A stretch of DNA of 48,743 nucleotides from the NCBI GenBank assembly GCA_047629195.1, contig JBLHWY010000026.1:1-48743 (forward strand). The letters run 5' to 3'. The notes under the pieces were generated by a model, which was not told the DNA's origin, ran no database searches, and worked only from the letters and a program-made list of their open reading frames with translations. The translations under genes were made by a program, and so were the position numbers. Shown here piece by piece: positions 1 through 8,393 of this stretch; the first letter of the stretch is position 1, and every line of letters begins with the position of its first letter. This DNA is from UBA4582 sp047629195 (lineage in GTDB: Bacteria; Pseudomonadota; Gammaproteobacteria; Pseudomonadales; Azotimanducaceae).

Positions 1-1
1 G

Positions 2-1348
2 AAAACGCGTGATCAACTTCCGAGCAGTCGTGGTTTTGAGCGCACCGTTGCGTTAGCCGATTCGGGTGCGGACAACTGGGAGCAGAAACCCTACATCCCT
101 ATTTATGAAAAGGCTAATTGGTTCGCAGACGGTGAAGAAACGACCCTGCCAGAGGATTTCTATTCTTCTCGATATTTGATCGATAAGACTATCGAATTTA
201 TCGATAGCAACAAAGATAGCGAGGCGCCTTTTTTTGCCTACGTACCTTTTCAGGCGGTGCACACGCCGGTACAGGCGCCACAGGCGTTCATTGACAAATA
301 TATGGGAATCTACGACGAGGGCTGGAACAGTCTGCGTGAAGCACGTTTTCAAGAAGCGCTCGAACTTGGGCTCGTTGCACCAGGGACTAGTATGGTCTCG
401 ATGTCGTCGACAGAAGATTGGGACTCGCTAACAATAGAGCAAAAGCGGTATCAGTCTAAACGTATGGCTGTTTACGCTGCGATGATTGAGGCAATGGATT
501 TTCACTTTGGGCGTTTGATAGAACACCTGAAGCAAGCAGGTCAGTATCAAAATACGATTTTCATTTTTACTTCCGACAATGGTAGCGAAGCATCAGGGTC
601 GACATCCTCTACTAGTGCAATGCGGGACCTATTTTTCGGCATTCAGGATTACACCACAGATTATGAGACGCTGGGACTCAAGGGTAGCTTTAATAGTATT
701 GGACCTAGCTTCGCGAGCGCTGCTGCGTCGCCACTGGCCTACTACAAATTTTATTCCGGTGAAGGGGGGATGCGCGTTCCTCTGATTATTGCTGGAGAGC
801 CATTGTCTGTAAGCCAACCTGTCTCCAATGCGTTTGCTTATGTGACAGATATCACGCCAACAATATTAGATCTAAGTCAGGTTAATCAGCCTGCTGAACG
901 TTTTGGCGGCAGGCGCGTTGAACCCATTATAGGTCGCAGCTTGGTACCGTTAGTTAGAGGTGAGGTGTCTCGCGTTTATACCAAGACAGAAAATATCGGA
1001 TATGAGCTCGGAGGAAACGCAGCGTTGTTTCAAGGTGACTACAAAATAGTGCTCAATCGTGGCCCACTAGGTGATAACGCTTGGCACTTGTTCGATATAG
1101 TGGCCGATCCAGGAGAGGCGATTGATCTTGCGGGCTCGATGCCGGAAAAATTACAGCAAATGATTTTGGCATATGAAAGTTATGCCTCAAGCAATGGTGT
1201 GCTCGAGGTGCCAAAAGGTTATCGCCAGCAAGCCCAGGTTGGGTTAAATGGTCTCAGGGATCGGTTGGGTCCTCAAATTTTGATCATCCTGCTGTCTATT
1301 CTTGTGTTGGTTTTTGTTCTCGTGTTCAGAACAGCTAAACGGAAGTAA
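2..1348 (+). CDS. Sulfatase, C-terminal part, membrane-anchored (5' end outside window)
   Basis: The frame is open from base 2, so the N-terminus with the expected Cys/Ser-x-Pro-Ser-Arg formylglycine motif lies upstream and cannot be checked. What is visible is the alkaline-phosphatase/sulfatase fold: a VPFQAVHTPVQAP segment early on, then FTSDNGSEA (metal-site and strand signature), then GEGGMRVPLIIAG, typical of arylsulfatase C-terminal halves. The family hydrolyses sulfate esters. The protein ends in a hydrophobic stretch of about 20 residues followed by a short basic tail (RTAKRK), so it is probably tethered to the inner membrane with the catalytic domain in the periplasm. A TTG at 176 is internal and is not the start, because good sulfatase-like sequence continues upstream of it. 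The substrate is unknown. Confidence 0.85.
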   Translation, partial: KTRDQLPSSRGFERTVALADSGADNWEQKPYIPIYEKANWFADGEETTLPEDFYSSRYLIDKTIEFIDSNKDSEAPFFAYVPFQAVHTPVQAPQAFIDKYMGIYDEGWNSLREARFQEALELGLVAPGTSMVSMSSTEDWDSLTIEQKRYQSKRMAVYAAMIEAMDFHFGRLIEHLKQAGQYQNTIFIFTSDNGSEASGSTSSTSAMRDLFFGIQDYTTDYETLGLKGSFNSIGPSFASAAASPLAYYKFYSGEGGMRVPLIIAGEPLSVSQPVSNAFAYVTDITPTILDLSQVNQPAERFGGRRVEPIIGRSLVPLVRGEVSRVYTKTENIGYELGGNAALFQGDYKIVLNRGPLGDNAWHLFDIVADPGEAIDLAGSMPEKLQQMILAYESYASSNGVLEVPKGYRQQAQVGLNGLRDRLGPQILIILLSILVLVFVLVFRTAKRK

Positions 1349-1380
1349 ACCACGCATCCTTTTTGGACGCGCTATTCGGA

Positions 1381-1406
1381 CTTTCTAATCGGGCTTTCTA
1401 TTCGGG
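1381..1406. repeat. Imperfect 13-bp tandem duplication downstream of the sulfatase
   Basis: Two adjacent 13-mers, ctttctaatcggg and ctttctattcggg, differ at one base and begin 32 bp after the sulfatase stop. A related ctattcgga lies just upstream, suggesting an older third copy. The 168-bp gap 1349-1516 otherwise shows no gene and no clear terminator. Confidence 0.7.
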
Positions 1407-1516
1407 CTAGCGATTCTGGTGCTTTTTCTGCTCATTTGCGATGATGCCACTGTGCGGCCCCTTTTAATCATCCGGAAAGCACATGTGTTAAGATTTCTGC
1501 CTTTTACAGTCCCTAA

Positions 1517-2596
1517 GTGAGCACACAAATCGACAAGATATCCCCAGCCGAGCAAGAAGGTATTTATGACCTATTACCCTTCCTACTAAACCCAGTTAAC
1601 ATCGCCCGTTTTGAGTCAGGCAAGGTCATTATCGGTGATCGACGGGCCTACCCCTTTTCACAATCTTTTGTCACGTGTGACTCTGTAGATGAAGTCGCCA
1701 CTGCGATAAAAGATATGGTCACGCAAGGTAGCGGCCCGTGGCTTTCAGCGGTAAATGCCCTCAGAATTATTTCTTGTAAGTTCGGCGATACAGACTCTGA
1801 TCGCGGTTCGAAATTGCTGTTGGAATTAGGCCAGGCAAGAGACGTATTAGTGGCAACTCGCCCAACGAACACGGCTATCAGAATACGCTTAGATGAAGTG
1901 ATAGGTGCAGCAAAAGGTGCCTTAGATAAAAAGCAGAACATTGACCAGGCGATTGAAGCGTCAATAAATAGGACATTAAGTGGAATCTACGATGATTACG
2001 CTATCAGGGCACGTGCAATGGCAAATCTTATCGATGACGGTGACGGCGTCTTAACTAATTGTTTTGCGGAAGCAGGGTTTATTCTTGCGTTGGCATTGGC
2101 CGCCAGAGATGGGAAAAAGATCACGGCCTACACGCCTGAGACTCGACCGTATTTGCAGGGCGCAAAACTTACAGCGCCCTCGATTCAAGAGATTGGTGTT
2201 GACGTTAACCTCATCACAGACAATATGCCCGCACACATTATGTCTGAAGGGAAAATTCAGAAGTACATTACAGCCGCTGATTTGATTACGGTTGATGGGC
2301 ATGTGGTGAATAAAATAGGCACTTTTCAAAATGCGATTGCTGCCCACGCCCATAGCATCCCCTTTTTCGCTTTTGCCTGGGGCCGGGATGACAGCAAATT
2401 AGTCAGAGCTGACATCGAGATAGAAGAGCGTGACCCTGCTGAGATCCGTATGGCTTTAGGGACTCCAACTACGATCGACAGTATCAATGCGCGTTATCCT
2501 ACATTTGATATAACGCCGCCGAAATACGTAGCAGGAGTGGTGACTATTTATGGCGTTGTCAGTCCATATACGCTAAAAAATTATCAAACCTGGTAG
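1517..2596 (+). CDS. MtnA-like (eIF-2B alpha family) sugar-phosphate isomerase
   Basis: The 359-residue protein matches the methylthioribose-1-phosphate isomerase / eIF-2B alpha-delta family in length and in C-terminal motifs: ATRPTNTAIR, TNCFAEAG with the candidate catalytic Cys182, ETRPYLQGAKLTA, LITDNMPA, AADLI with candidate catalytic Asp255, and NKIGTFQNA. Established MtnA enzymes convert 5-methylthioribose-1-phosphate to the ribulose-1-phosphate. The N-terminal RGAPAIG substrate-phosphate motif is replaced by QGSGPWLSA at residues 70-78, and HCNAG is reduced to NCFAE, so the exact substrate is uncertain. The start is GTG at 1517: an in-frame TAA lies immediately before it, and no Shine-Dalgarno is evident. 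It lies 83 bp upstream of a methylthioadenosine-phosphorylase family gene, which supports a role in methylthio-nucleoside or ribose-1-phosphate salvage. Confidence 0.8.
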   Translation: MSTQIDKISPAEQEGIYDLLPFLLNPVNIARFESGKVIIGDRRAYPFSQSFVTCDSVDEVATAIKDMVTQGSGPWLSAVNALRIISCKFGDTDSDRGSKLLLELGQARDVLVATRPTNTAIRIRLDEVIGAAKGALDKKQNIDQAIEASINRTLSGIYDDYAIRARAMANLIDDGDGVLTNCFAEAGFILALALAARDGKKITAYTPETRPYLQGAKLTAPSIQEIGVDVNLITDNMPAHIMSEGKIQKYITAADLITVDGHVVNKIGTFQNAIAAHAHSIPFFAFAWGRDDSKLVRADIEIEERDPAEIRMALGTPTTIDSINARYPTFDITPPKYVAGVVTIYGVVSPYTLKNYQTW

Positions 2597-2667
2597 TTGA
2601 GTATTAGTTGTTGGCTATCCTAGACCGACGCTAATTAGATGGAACACATTGAATAATTATTGAAAAG

Positions 2668-2674
2668 AGAGGAG
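2668..2674 (+). promoter_or_regulatory. Strong ribosome binding site for the MTA/MTI phosphorylase
   Basis: AGAGGAG, five bases upstream of the ATG at 2680, is a near-consensus Shine-Dalgarno sequence that fixes the start. It contrasts with the GTG-start gene upstream, which has none. Confidence 0.7.
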
Positions 2675-2679
2675 TCACT

Positions 2680-3432
2680 ATGCCCGCAGCCATCATGGGT
2701 GGAACCGGAATTTACAATCTTTCTGGTATCGAAGTTGAAGCCAAGGAAATAACAAATAAATACGGTACTGCGCTGGTCTATGTTGGGCAGGGTGAGCATG
2801 AAGATATCGTCTTCTTGACGAGGCACGGTCGCGATCATTCTACCCCACCTCACAAGGTGAATTATCGAGCCAATATCCAGGCGCTAAAAGATCTCGGTGT
2901 GAGACGAATTATGTCGACCTATGCTGTGGGATCTATCACACGGGATTATCCTGTGCTAGATCTCGCGGTACTTCGAGACTTTCTTGATTTTACTCACGGC
3001 AGAGATTTTTCTTTCTTTGATGATTTGGAACGTGCAGTGGGTCATGTCGAAATGAGCAAGCCATTTTGTCCTGTGATGAGTGATAAATTGATGGCTCTCG
3101 CGTCTAATCACAATATCAAGTGCCATGATGACGCCACCTATGTCGCAACCAACGGTCCTCGGTTTGAATCACCCGCGGAAATAAAAATGTACCAAATGCT
3201 GGGTGGCCATGTAGTGGGTATGACCTGTTGTCCCGAGGTTTATCTTGCCGGGGAATTAGGCATGAACTTTGCCGCTGTGGCGCTGCCTATTAATCTTGCT
3301 GCAGGCCTCGAGGAAAATATTACCCTGGTAGAAGACAATATTGGGGAAGTCCGTGAGAACATGATTAAGCTCATGCTTGATGTATTACGTACTACTTCAG
3401 ATGATGATTGCACGCCGCCTCTTTTGTTGTAG
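2680..3432 (+). CDS. 5'-methylthioadenosine / methylthioinosine phosphorylase family protein
   Basis: The 250-residue protein is a PNP/MTAP-family nucleoside phosphorylase. Motifs in order: IMGGTGIYNL (phosphate loop), TRHGRDHSTPPHKVNYRAN, STYAVGSI, FLDFTHGRDFSFF, NGPRFESPAEI, and VGMTCCPEVYLAGELGM, the methylthioribose and base pocket. The family cleaves methylthioadenosine or methylthioinosine with phosphate to give base plus methylthioribose-1-phosphate. In the base pocket the protein reads LPINLAAG, where human MTAP has ATDYDCW. The Asn and following AAG resemble Pseudomonas methylthioinosine phosphorylase, so a 6-oxopurine substrate is plausible (inference). The product would be the substrate of the upstream MtnA-like isomerase. 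The stop codon lies inside a 13-bp tandem repeat. Confidence 0.85.
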   Translation: MPAAIMGGTGIYNLSGIEVEAKEITNKYGTALVYVGQGEHEDIVFLTRHGRDHSTPPHKVNYRANIQALKDLGVRRIMSTYAVGSITRDYPVLDLAVLRDFLDFTHGRDFSFFDDLERAVGHVEMSKPFCPVMSDKLMALASNHNIKCHDDATYVATNGPRFESPAEIKMYQMLGGHVVGMTCCPEVYLAGELGMNFAAVALPINLAAGLEENITLVEDNIGEVRENMIKLMLDVLRTTSDDDCTPPLLL

Positions 3433-3459
3433 AGCATTGTTGTAGAGCATTGTTGTAGA
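3426..3459. repeat. 13-bp tandem repeat (2.6 copies) spanning a stop codon
   Basis: The unit gttgtagagcatt occurs twice exactly (3426-3438, 3439-3451), then as an 8-bp partial copy to 3459. The array starts within the last codons of the phosphorylase gene and runs through its TAG stop at 3430-3432. Confidence 0.9.
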
Positions 3460-3524
3460 TTCGTTTAATAAAAAAGGTAGCGCTAGAAACATAGAGCATT
3501 AATCACACAAATTCGAGATAAGTT

Positions 3525-4784
3525 ATGAGCATCAAAAAAGTAAAACCTACCCATGGCATGGGCACCATCGTCAATCATGTAGGTGAAGGCGGGCATGACA
3601 AACACGCGCACTTGATGCCCATCTATCAGACATCAACCTTTAGCTTTGATACTGTAGAAGAAGCAGGTGAAGTCTTCGCAGGTAAGAAAAAAGGTTATGC
3701 CTACACCCGGACTCATAATCCGAATATGGATCATCTGGCTAACAAAATCGCCTACATGGAAGGCATTGATTTGATCAAAGCTAAGCCTGATCTTGAACCT
3801 TCGGAGATCGTACTCGGTAAGGTGACGTCGTCGGGCATGGGTGCAACATCTGTCGCAGTGCTTGCGAAAATAGGTGCAGGTGACAAGGCCATAGTTCAAC
3901 GAGGTCTGTACGGCAATAGCTTCAAGTGGTGGTATCAGTTAGCGCCTCGGCTTGGTATCGAAGTTGTTTGGGTGTCGGACGTGAGTCCGCAGAACCTTGA
4001 GAATACGATCGAGCAACACCCTGATGCGAAGATGATTTTTCTTGAAACGCCTTCGAATCCAAATATTGAGATTGTCGATTTACAGCATTTGGTCGCCGCT
4101 GCACATAAACATGATATCTGGGTGATGGTAGATAACACCTTTGCCACTCCCTATCATCAACGCCCGCTCGCATTTGGTTGTGATGTTGTTATTCATTCGA
4201 CGTCAAAATATATCAGCGGCCACGGTCAAGTGATTGGTGGTGCGATTGTGAGTACCCATCTTGACTATATGGCGCCAGGTGGCGATGGGGTTGGTTTAAC
4301 GTACAAAATGTTAGGGGTGGCTCCAAGTCCACAAGACACCTGGTTGATTAATGTTGGATTAAAAACATTTGAGATCAGAATGCAACGGCATGCAGAAAAT
4401 GCGATGGCAGTTGCGACGTGGCTGCAAAGCCAGTCGGGCGTTGAGGAAGTGCTTTATCCCGGTCTACCGGATAACCCTTACCATGAACTTGCCAGCAGAC
4501 AGATGATTAATGGCTATGGTGGTATGGTGTCATTCAAGATCAAAGGCGGGGTTGAAAAAGGTATGGCGTTTACCAATGCTGTCACGATCCCAACACTTGC
4601 GGTTAGTCTTGGTAACGTTGATAGTTTGATCCAGCATCCGGCAAGCATGACCCACAGCGCAACACCTAAGGCCGAACGCGAGAAAGCGGGCATTACTGAT
4701 AATATTATCCGGCTATCTGTTGGTATTGAAAATATTGAGGACTTAATCGAGGACCTCGATAATGCACTTAAAAAGGTTTCTTGA
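3525..4784 (+). CDS. Trans-sulfuration family PLP-dependent C-S lyase / sulfhydrylase
   Basis: The 419-residue protein is a Cys/Met-metabolism PLP enzyme. It shows YTRTHNPNMD (cofactor phosphate and active-site Tyr/Arg), SSGMGATSV, GLYGNSFKW, VDNTFATP, STSKYISGHG with the Schiff-base Lys228, and SLGNVDSLIQHPASMTHS near the C-terminus. The family includes methionine gamma-lyase, cystathionine gamma-lyase and O-acetylhomoserine sulfhydrylase. Methionine gamma-lyases carry a Cys in the LYGCT motif, and this protein has Asn there, so I do not assign it as a classical methionine gamma-lyase. An insertion at residues 80-95 (IDLIKAKPDLEP region) is also atypical. Its place after two methylthio-salvage genes suggests it releases or recaptures methanethiol or handles methionine. 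Only 7 bp separate it from the permease downstream. Confidence 0.8.
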   Translation: MSIKKVKPTHGMGTIVNHVGEGGHDKHAHLMPIYQTSTFSFDTVEEAGEVFAGKKKGYAYTRTHNPNMDHLANKIAYMEGIDLIKAKPDLEPSEIVLGKVTSSGMGATSVAVLAKIGAGDKAIVQRGLYGNSFKWWYQLAPRLGIEVVWVSDVSPQNLENTIEQHPDAKMIFLETPSNPNIEIVDLQHLVAAAHKHDIWVMVDNTFATPYHQRPLAFGCDVVIHSTSKYISGHGQVIGGAIVSTHLDYMAPGGDGVGLTYKMLGVAPSPQDTWLINVGLKTFEIRMQRHAENAMAVATWLQSQSGVEEVLYPGLPDNPYHELASRQMINGYGGMVSFKIKGGVEKGMAFTNAVTIPTLAVSLGNVDSLIQHPASMTHSATPKAEREKAGITDNIIRLSVGIENIEDLIEDLDNALKKVS

Positions 4785-4791
4785 TTAGCGT

Positions 4792-6165
4792 ATGAAGCAC
4801 GCGGCTGACAAAAAGTTGTTGGGGTTCTGGGATTTAATGAGTATTTCATTAGGCCAGATCATTGGTACAGGTGTCGTCGTATTGACCGGTGTCAGTATCA
4901 GCATGACGGGTTACGGTGCGCCCTGGGCATTTTTACTGGCACTCGGTATCGTTGCCATCCCAACAGTTTGTATTGCTGCGCTGGGTTCTGCTGTGCCAAG
5001 CACAGGGGGCAACTATACCTATGTGCGAGATCTGCTTGGGTCGAAAACCTCTTTCTTCTACCTGTCACTACTGGTTGTTGGCCAGCTAATTCTCTCTAGC
5101 TTTGCGATTGGCTTTGCAGAATATACCGAAGCGCTGATACCTGGTTTGCATCTTGGCGTCGTTGCGGCAGGGATTATGATTCTATGTTTTGTCGCTAATC
5201 TCTTTGGCATAAAAACTGCCGCAAGGTTGCAAGCGGTGATGGTGTTCGGTTTGCTCGCCTCACTTTTGCTTTATATCGGGTTTGGCATGACGCATGTGAG
5301 TGACTTCTCGCCCTATACGGAAATGCCCAGCATTATGCCTAATGGGTTTGGTGGCTTTTTCGCGGCTGCGTTCCTGCTTCGACTTAGTTTGATTGGTTCT
5401 GAGTTTATTTCTGAGTTTGGCGATGAAATGGAAAATCCAGGCAAGATGATTCCACTTGTCATGGGGTTGTCTCTGCTCATAGTCGTAATTCTTTATATTC
5501 TTATTGGAATTGTAGCGACTGGCGTCCTGCCGCTAGAAGAAATCGTCGGTAAAAATCTTGCCGCGACAGCAGAGATTATCTTTTCGCCCGCGGTTTATAT
5601 CGCCTTCGTAGGTGGCGGCATCATGATTTCACTTGTGACATCGTTGAACGCGATTTTTGCCTGGTGTACCCGCGGCTTATATATGGCGACAGAGGATGGT
5701 TGGTTACCGCCAAAGTTTGCAGCGCTCAATCGTCACGGTATTCCATACATTTATCTTACGGTGTTTTTTCTTGTAGGAATCACACCAATCCTCACGGGTA
5801 TGAGTCTTGGCTACGTCGCTATTCTCGGTAATGCAGTTGGCGCAATCTTTGGCCTCTTTCCAGTTTTTGCACTCTTTAATTTGGCCAAGCGAAATCCAGA
5901 AGCTTATTCAAACGCGCCATTCAGACTTCCTCTTTGGGCTACCAAAACGTTTCCGCTGCTGGCTGTCATCATTTATGGCTATGGTGTTTTTTCGTCCTGG
6001 GACTTTATCGGTAATACCGGTTGGTTTCTTTTACTTGGCTATAGTGTGGCAGTGCTTGTCTATATTCAATTTCGTGCGCCGTACGTGGAAGCCAAGTCGA
6101 GGGAGAAAGCAGAGTTGCAGCTAGAGGTGACTGTCAAAGGTCATAACGCGATTGAATCAGCCTAA
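4792..6165 (+). CDS. APC-superfamily amino acid permease
   Basis: The 457-residue protein has about 12 hydrophobic segments and the APC N-terminal signature: LGFWDLMSISLGQIIGTGVV, the glycine-rich unwound TM1, followed by VPSTGGNYTYVRDLLG in the TM2-TM3 region. APC permeases are proton-coupled or exchange carriers for amino acids and related amines in the inner membrane. Its ATG lies 7 bp after the PLP enzyme's stop, and the next gene starts inside its last codons. It is therefore most likely co-transcribed and could import the sulfur amino acid used by that enzyme (inference). The substrate cannot be determined from sequence. Confidence 0.85.
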   Translation: MKHAADKKLLGFWDLMSISLGQIIGTGVVVLTGVSISMTGYGAPWAFLLALGIVAIPTVCIAALGSAVPSTGGNYTYVRDLLGSKTSFFYLSLLVVGQLILSSFAIGFAEYTEALIPGLHLGVVAAGIMILCFVANLFGIKTAARLQAVMVFGLLASLLLYIGFGMTHVSDFSPYTEMPSIMPNGFGGFFAAAFLLRLSLIGSEFISEFGDEMENPGKMIPLVMGLSLLIVVILYILIGIVATGVLPLEEIVGKNLAATAEIIFSPAVYIAFVGGGIMISLVTSLNAIFAWCTRGLYMATEDGWLPPKFAALNRHGIPYIYLTVFFLVGITPILTGMSLGYVAILGNAVGAIFGLFPVFALFNLAKRNPEAYSNAPFRLPLWATKTFPLLAVIIYGYGVFSSWDFIGNTGWFLLLGYSVAVLVYIQFRAPYVEAKSREKAELQLEVTVKGHNAIESA

Positions 6166-7525
6166 GCCAATTAGCGGGGGTACTTACACTCAGGGCTCGA
6201 TAAGAGGGCATGTAGCAAAGTTGTCCAGCGTGATGATACTTGGCTTTCTTGCCATGACTATCGGCCAGCTCATTGAGATTTTTTATATTGGCAAGGTCGG
6301 TAAACTTGAGCTTGCGGCAATTACCTTTATGTTTCCGATTTCGATGTCTTTGAATGCCCTAACGAGAGGGATTGGTATCGGGGCTTCAACCATTATTGCC
6401 CGATCTATGGGTGCTGGAAGCCGTGATGAGACTGCGGTGACGATTACCCACTGTTATATCCTAGTGTTAATCTTTACTGTGACATTCGCGCTGGGCGGAC
6501 AAGTTGGCGCTGAATATCTATTTGCACTGCTTGGTGCGAAGGATCATGTGCTTGAGCTTGCGACAAGTTATGCGTCAATATGGCTCATTGGATTTCCTAT
6601 GATGGGCCTTGCCATGGTGTCTAATGGTTTGATTCGGTCATTCGGGAACCCAACATTTCCCGGCTACATCATGACAACAGCGCCGGTTGTGCAAGTTATA
6701 GTTGGACCCTTTATGATTTTTGGCTGGGCGGGCTTGCCTGCACTAGGTCTCGAAGGTGCTGGCTGGGCTTTTGTTATGGGCGCAGTAGCCCAAGTGCTGC
6801 TAGCCGCTTATTGGTACCTTCTGCGTGAGAATCTGTTCAAGCTATCTGAAGGTAATTTTCTAGATAGTTTCTATCATTCATCTGTCAAAATATTACAGGT
6901 CGGCATTCCAGCATCAGCCTCGAATATGATTCAGCCATTATCAATGGGGGTCGTGACTTGGCTATTAGCCGGTTATGGCACAACGGTGGTTGCAGCTTTT
7001 GGCGTCGCCAGCAGAATAGAGTCCGTGGTCGGTATGGTCGTCATAGGTATATCCACCAGTGTGGTTCCCCTCGTTGGCCAAAACTGGGGCGCAGGGAAGT
7101 TTGAGCGGGTGCACGAAGCGCTTAATACCTGTTATGTCGCGTGTTTGATCTGGGGACTCATCGCCGCAAGCATTATGTGGGTTGGTGCAGAATTTTTTGT
7201 TAATGCGATTAATAACGACCCTAGCCTGGTGGATGTCGCGGTGACCTTCCTCCATATCATTCCTTTCAGTATAGGTTTCATGGGTCTAATCGTCGTTTCA
7301 ACGCATGCCTTCAATGCCTTAAGAAGACCGATGCCAGCGCTGTTTCTTTCGGTCGCGCGGTTATTGATCGTTTATTTGCCAATGGCGCTGATTGCCAGCC
7401 ACTTCTTTGGTTATGTCGGTGTTTTTGTCGCAACGGCGATCACCAATGTATTGGTCGGCATCATCGCTGTGATCTGGAATAGACGAACGCTACTGCAAGA
7501 AGAGAAGTTACTCTTAACTGCTTAG
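6152..7525 (+). CDS. MATE-family multidrug/metabolite exporter (first paralogue)
   Basis: The 457-residue protein has the MATE architecture of two bundles of six helices. Conserved stretches include FYIGKVGKLELAAITF, GASTIIARSMGAG, ASNMIQPLSMGVVTW and FGVASRIES before VGQNWGAG. MATE transporters expel organic cations, drugs or metabolites using a sodium or proton gradient. The start is TTG at 6152, which overlaps the end of the APC permease by 14 bp. It is the first possible start after an in-frame TGA, and a later ATG would cut into TM1. It clearly resembles the second MATE gene at 18871-20271 in the same motifs. Coupling to the permease suggests linked import and export. Confidence 0.9.
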   Translation: MNQPKPISGGTYTQGSIRGHVAKLSSVMILGFLAMTIGQLIEIFYIGKVGKLELAAITFMFPISMSLNALTRGIGIGASTIIARSMGAGSRDETAVTITHCYILVLIFTVTFALGGQVGAEYLFALLGAKDHVLELATSYASIWLIGFPMMGLAMVSNGLIRSFGNPTFPGYIMTTAPVVQVIVGPFMIFGWAGLPALGLEGAGWAFVMGAVAQVLLAAYWYLLRENLFKLSEGNFLDSFYHSSVKILQVGIPASASNMIQPLSMGVVTWLLAGYGTTVVAAFGVASRIESVVGMVVIGISTSVVPLVGQNWGAGKFERVHEALNTCYVACLIWGLIAASIMWVGAEFFVNAINNDPSLVDVAVTFLHIIPFSIGFMGLIVVSTHAFNALRRPMPALFLSVARLLIVYLPMALIASHFFGYVGVFVATAITNVLVGIIAVIWNRRTLLQEEKLLLTA

Positions 7526-7553
7526 CTTTTGCTTCTGTTTTAACTTTTTTTGA

Positions 7554-8366
7554 TTAGGGTGTGAGTGCCACTTTGGCAAGCTGCTCTAGCTGGGCGCTGT
7601 ACTCATCCGCGTTTGTGTACTTCACTGAACAAATTAGGCGCTCAATGCCAAGCTCTTGGTAGTCGTTTGCCAACCTCTTTGCTTCGTCTATATTGTCGAG
7701 AGGTAGGCTTGTCATCGCGGCAACGGGTCCTGGCTCAACTCCCTGGTCGCTTCCCAGTTGATGAAACGTTTCTAAATCTCGGGCCAAGGTTTCTGGGTTC
7801 CTCGTCATGGGCAGCCAGCCATGGCCGAATTTAACTGCTCGCTTGGGCGCATGCTTAACACTGCCGCCGATATAGATAGGAGGAGCCATTGGGCGCGGGC
7901 TAAATATGAATGCCTGATCGTTTAGTTTTACAATATCGTTTTCAAAGCATTGTTTTATTACTGTCAATGTCTCGTCGGTGATTTTGCCTCGCTGATGACG
8001 ATCGACGCCAAGCGCTTTGAATTCTGCGTCCATCCATCCGACCGCGATACCTAACAACAATCTGTTGTTTGATAGTTCTTGAACCGTCGCGATTTGTTTT
8101 GCGGTGGGTAGGGCGGATCGATAGGGTGCGATTAGAACACCTACTCCGAGATAGATGGACTGTGTCATGCCAGCAAGCCATGCAAGCGTTGTTAAGGGGT
8201 CTGTATATCTGCCGCCGCTGCCTTGTGAGTCATCAGGTGGGATCGCGATGTGATCAGTGATCCAGATCGAATCAAAACCGATTTCCTCAGCACGCTGGCA
8301 GCACCTTGCCATAATTTCCCGCGTGCTTTGCGGCCCCATATTGCGAAGTGTGACACCAATTTTCAT
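7554..8366 (-). CDS. Luciferase-like (LLM class) flavin-dependent oxidoreductase
   Basis: The 270-residue protein starts MKIGVTLRNMGPQ and carries SIWITDHIAIP, LGVGVLIAPYR and LLLGIAVGWMDAEFKALG, typical of the LLM-class TIM-barrel oxidoreductases usually annotated as F420-dependent (TIGR03619-like). Members bind FMN or F420 and oxidise or monooxygenate organic substrates. Which cofactor applies is unknown; most gammaproteobacteria are not known F420 users, so FMN is more likely. It is the last gene of a minus-strand set, 27 bp after the HsaA-like monooxygenase, and could act on the same substrate series. Confidence 0.85.
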   Translation of the reverse strand: MKIGVTLRNMGPQSTREIMARCCQRAEEIGFDSIWITDHIAIPPDDSQGSGGRYTDPLTTLAWLAGMTQSIYLGVGVLIAPYRSALPTAKQIATVQELSNNRLLLGIAVGWMDAEFKALGVDRHQRGKITDETLTVIKQCFENDIVKLNDQAFIFSPRPMAPPIYIGGSVKHAPKRAVKFGHGWLPMTRNPETLARDLETFHQLGSDQGVEPGPVAAMTSLPLDNIDEAKRLANDYQELGIERLICSVKYTNADEYSAQLEQLAKVALTP

Positions 8367-8393
8367 AACTGTATCTGCTCCTATCTTTTTATT

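Noticed and set aside
1349..1516. Riboswitch upstream of the MtnA-like gene (for example SAM-type)
   Set aside because: No recognisable conserved helices or consensus; only the imperfect 13-bp repeat is visible.
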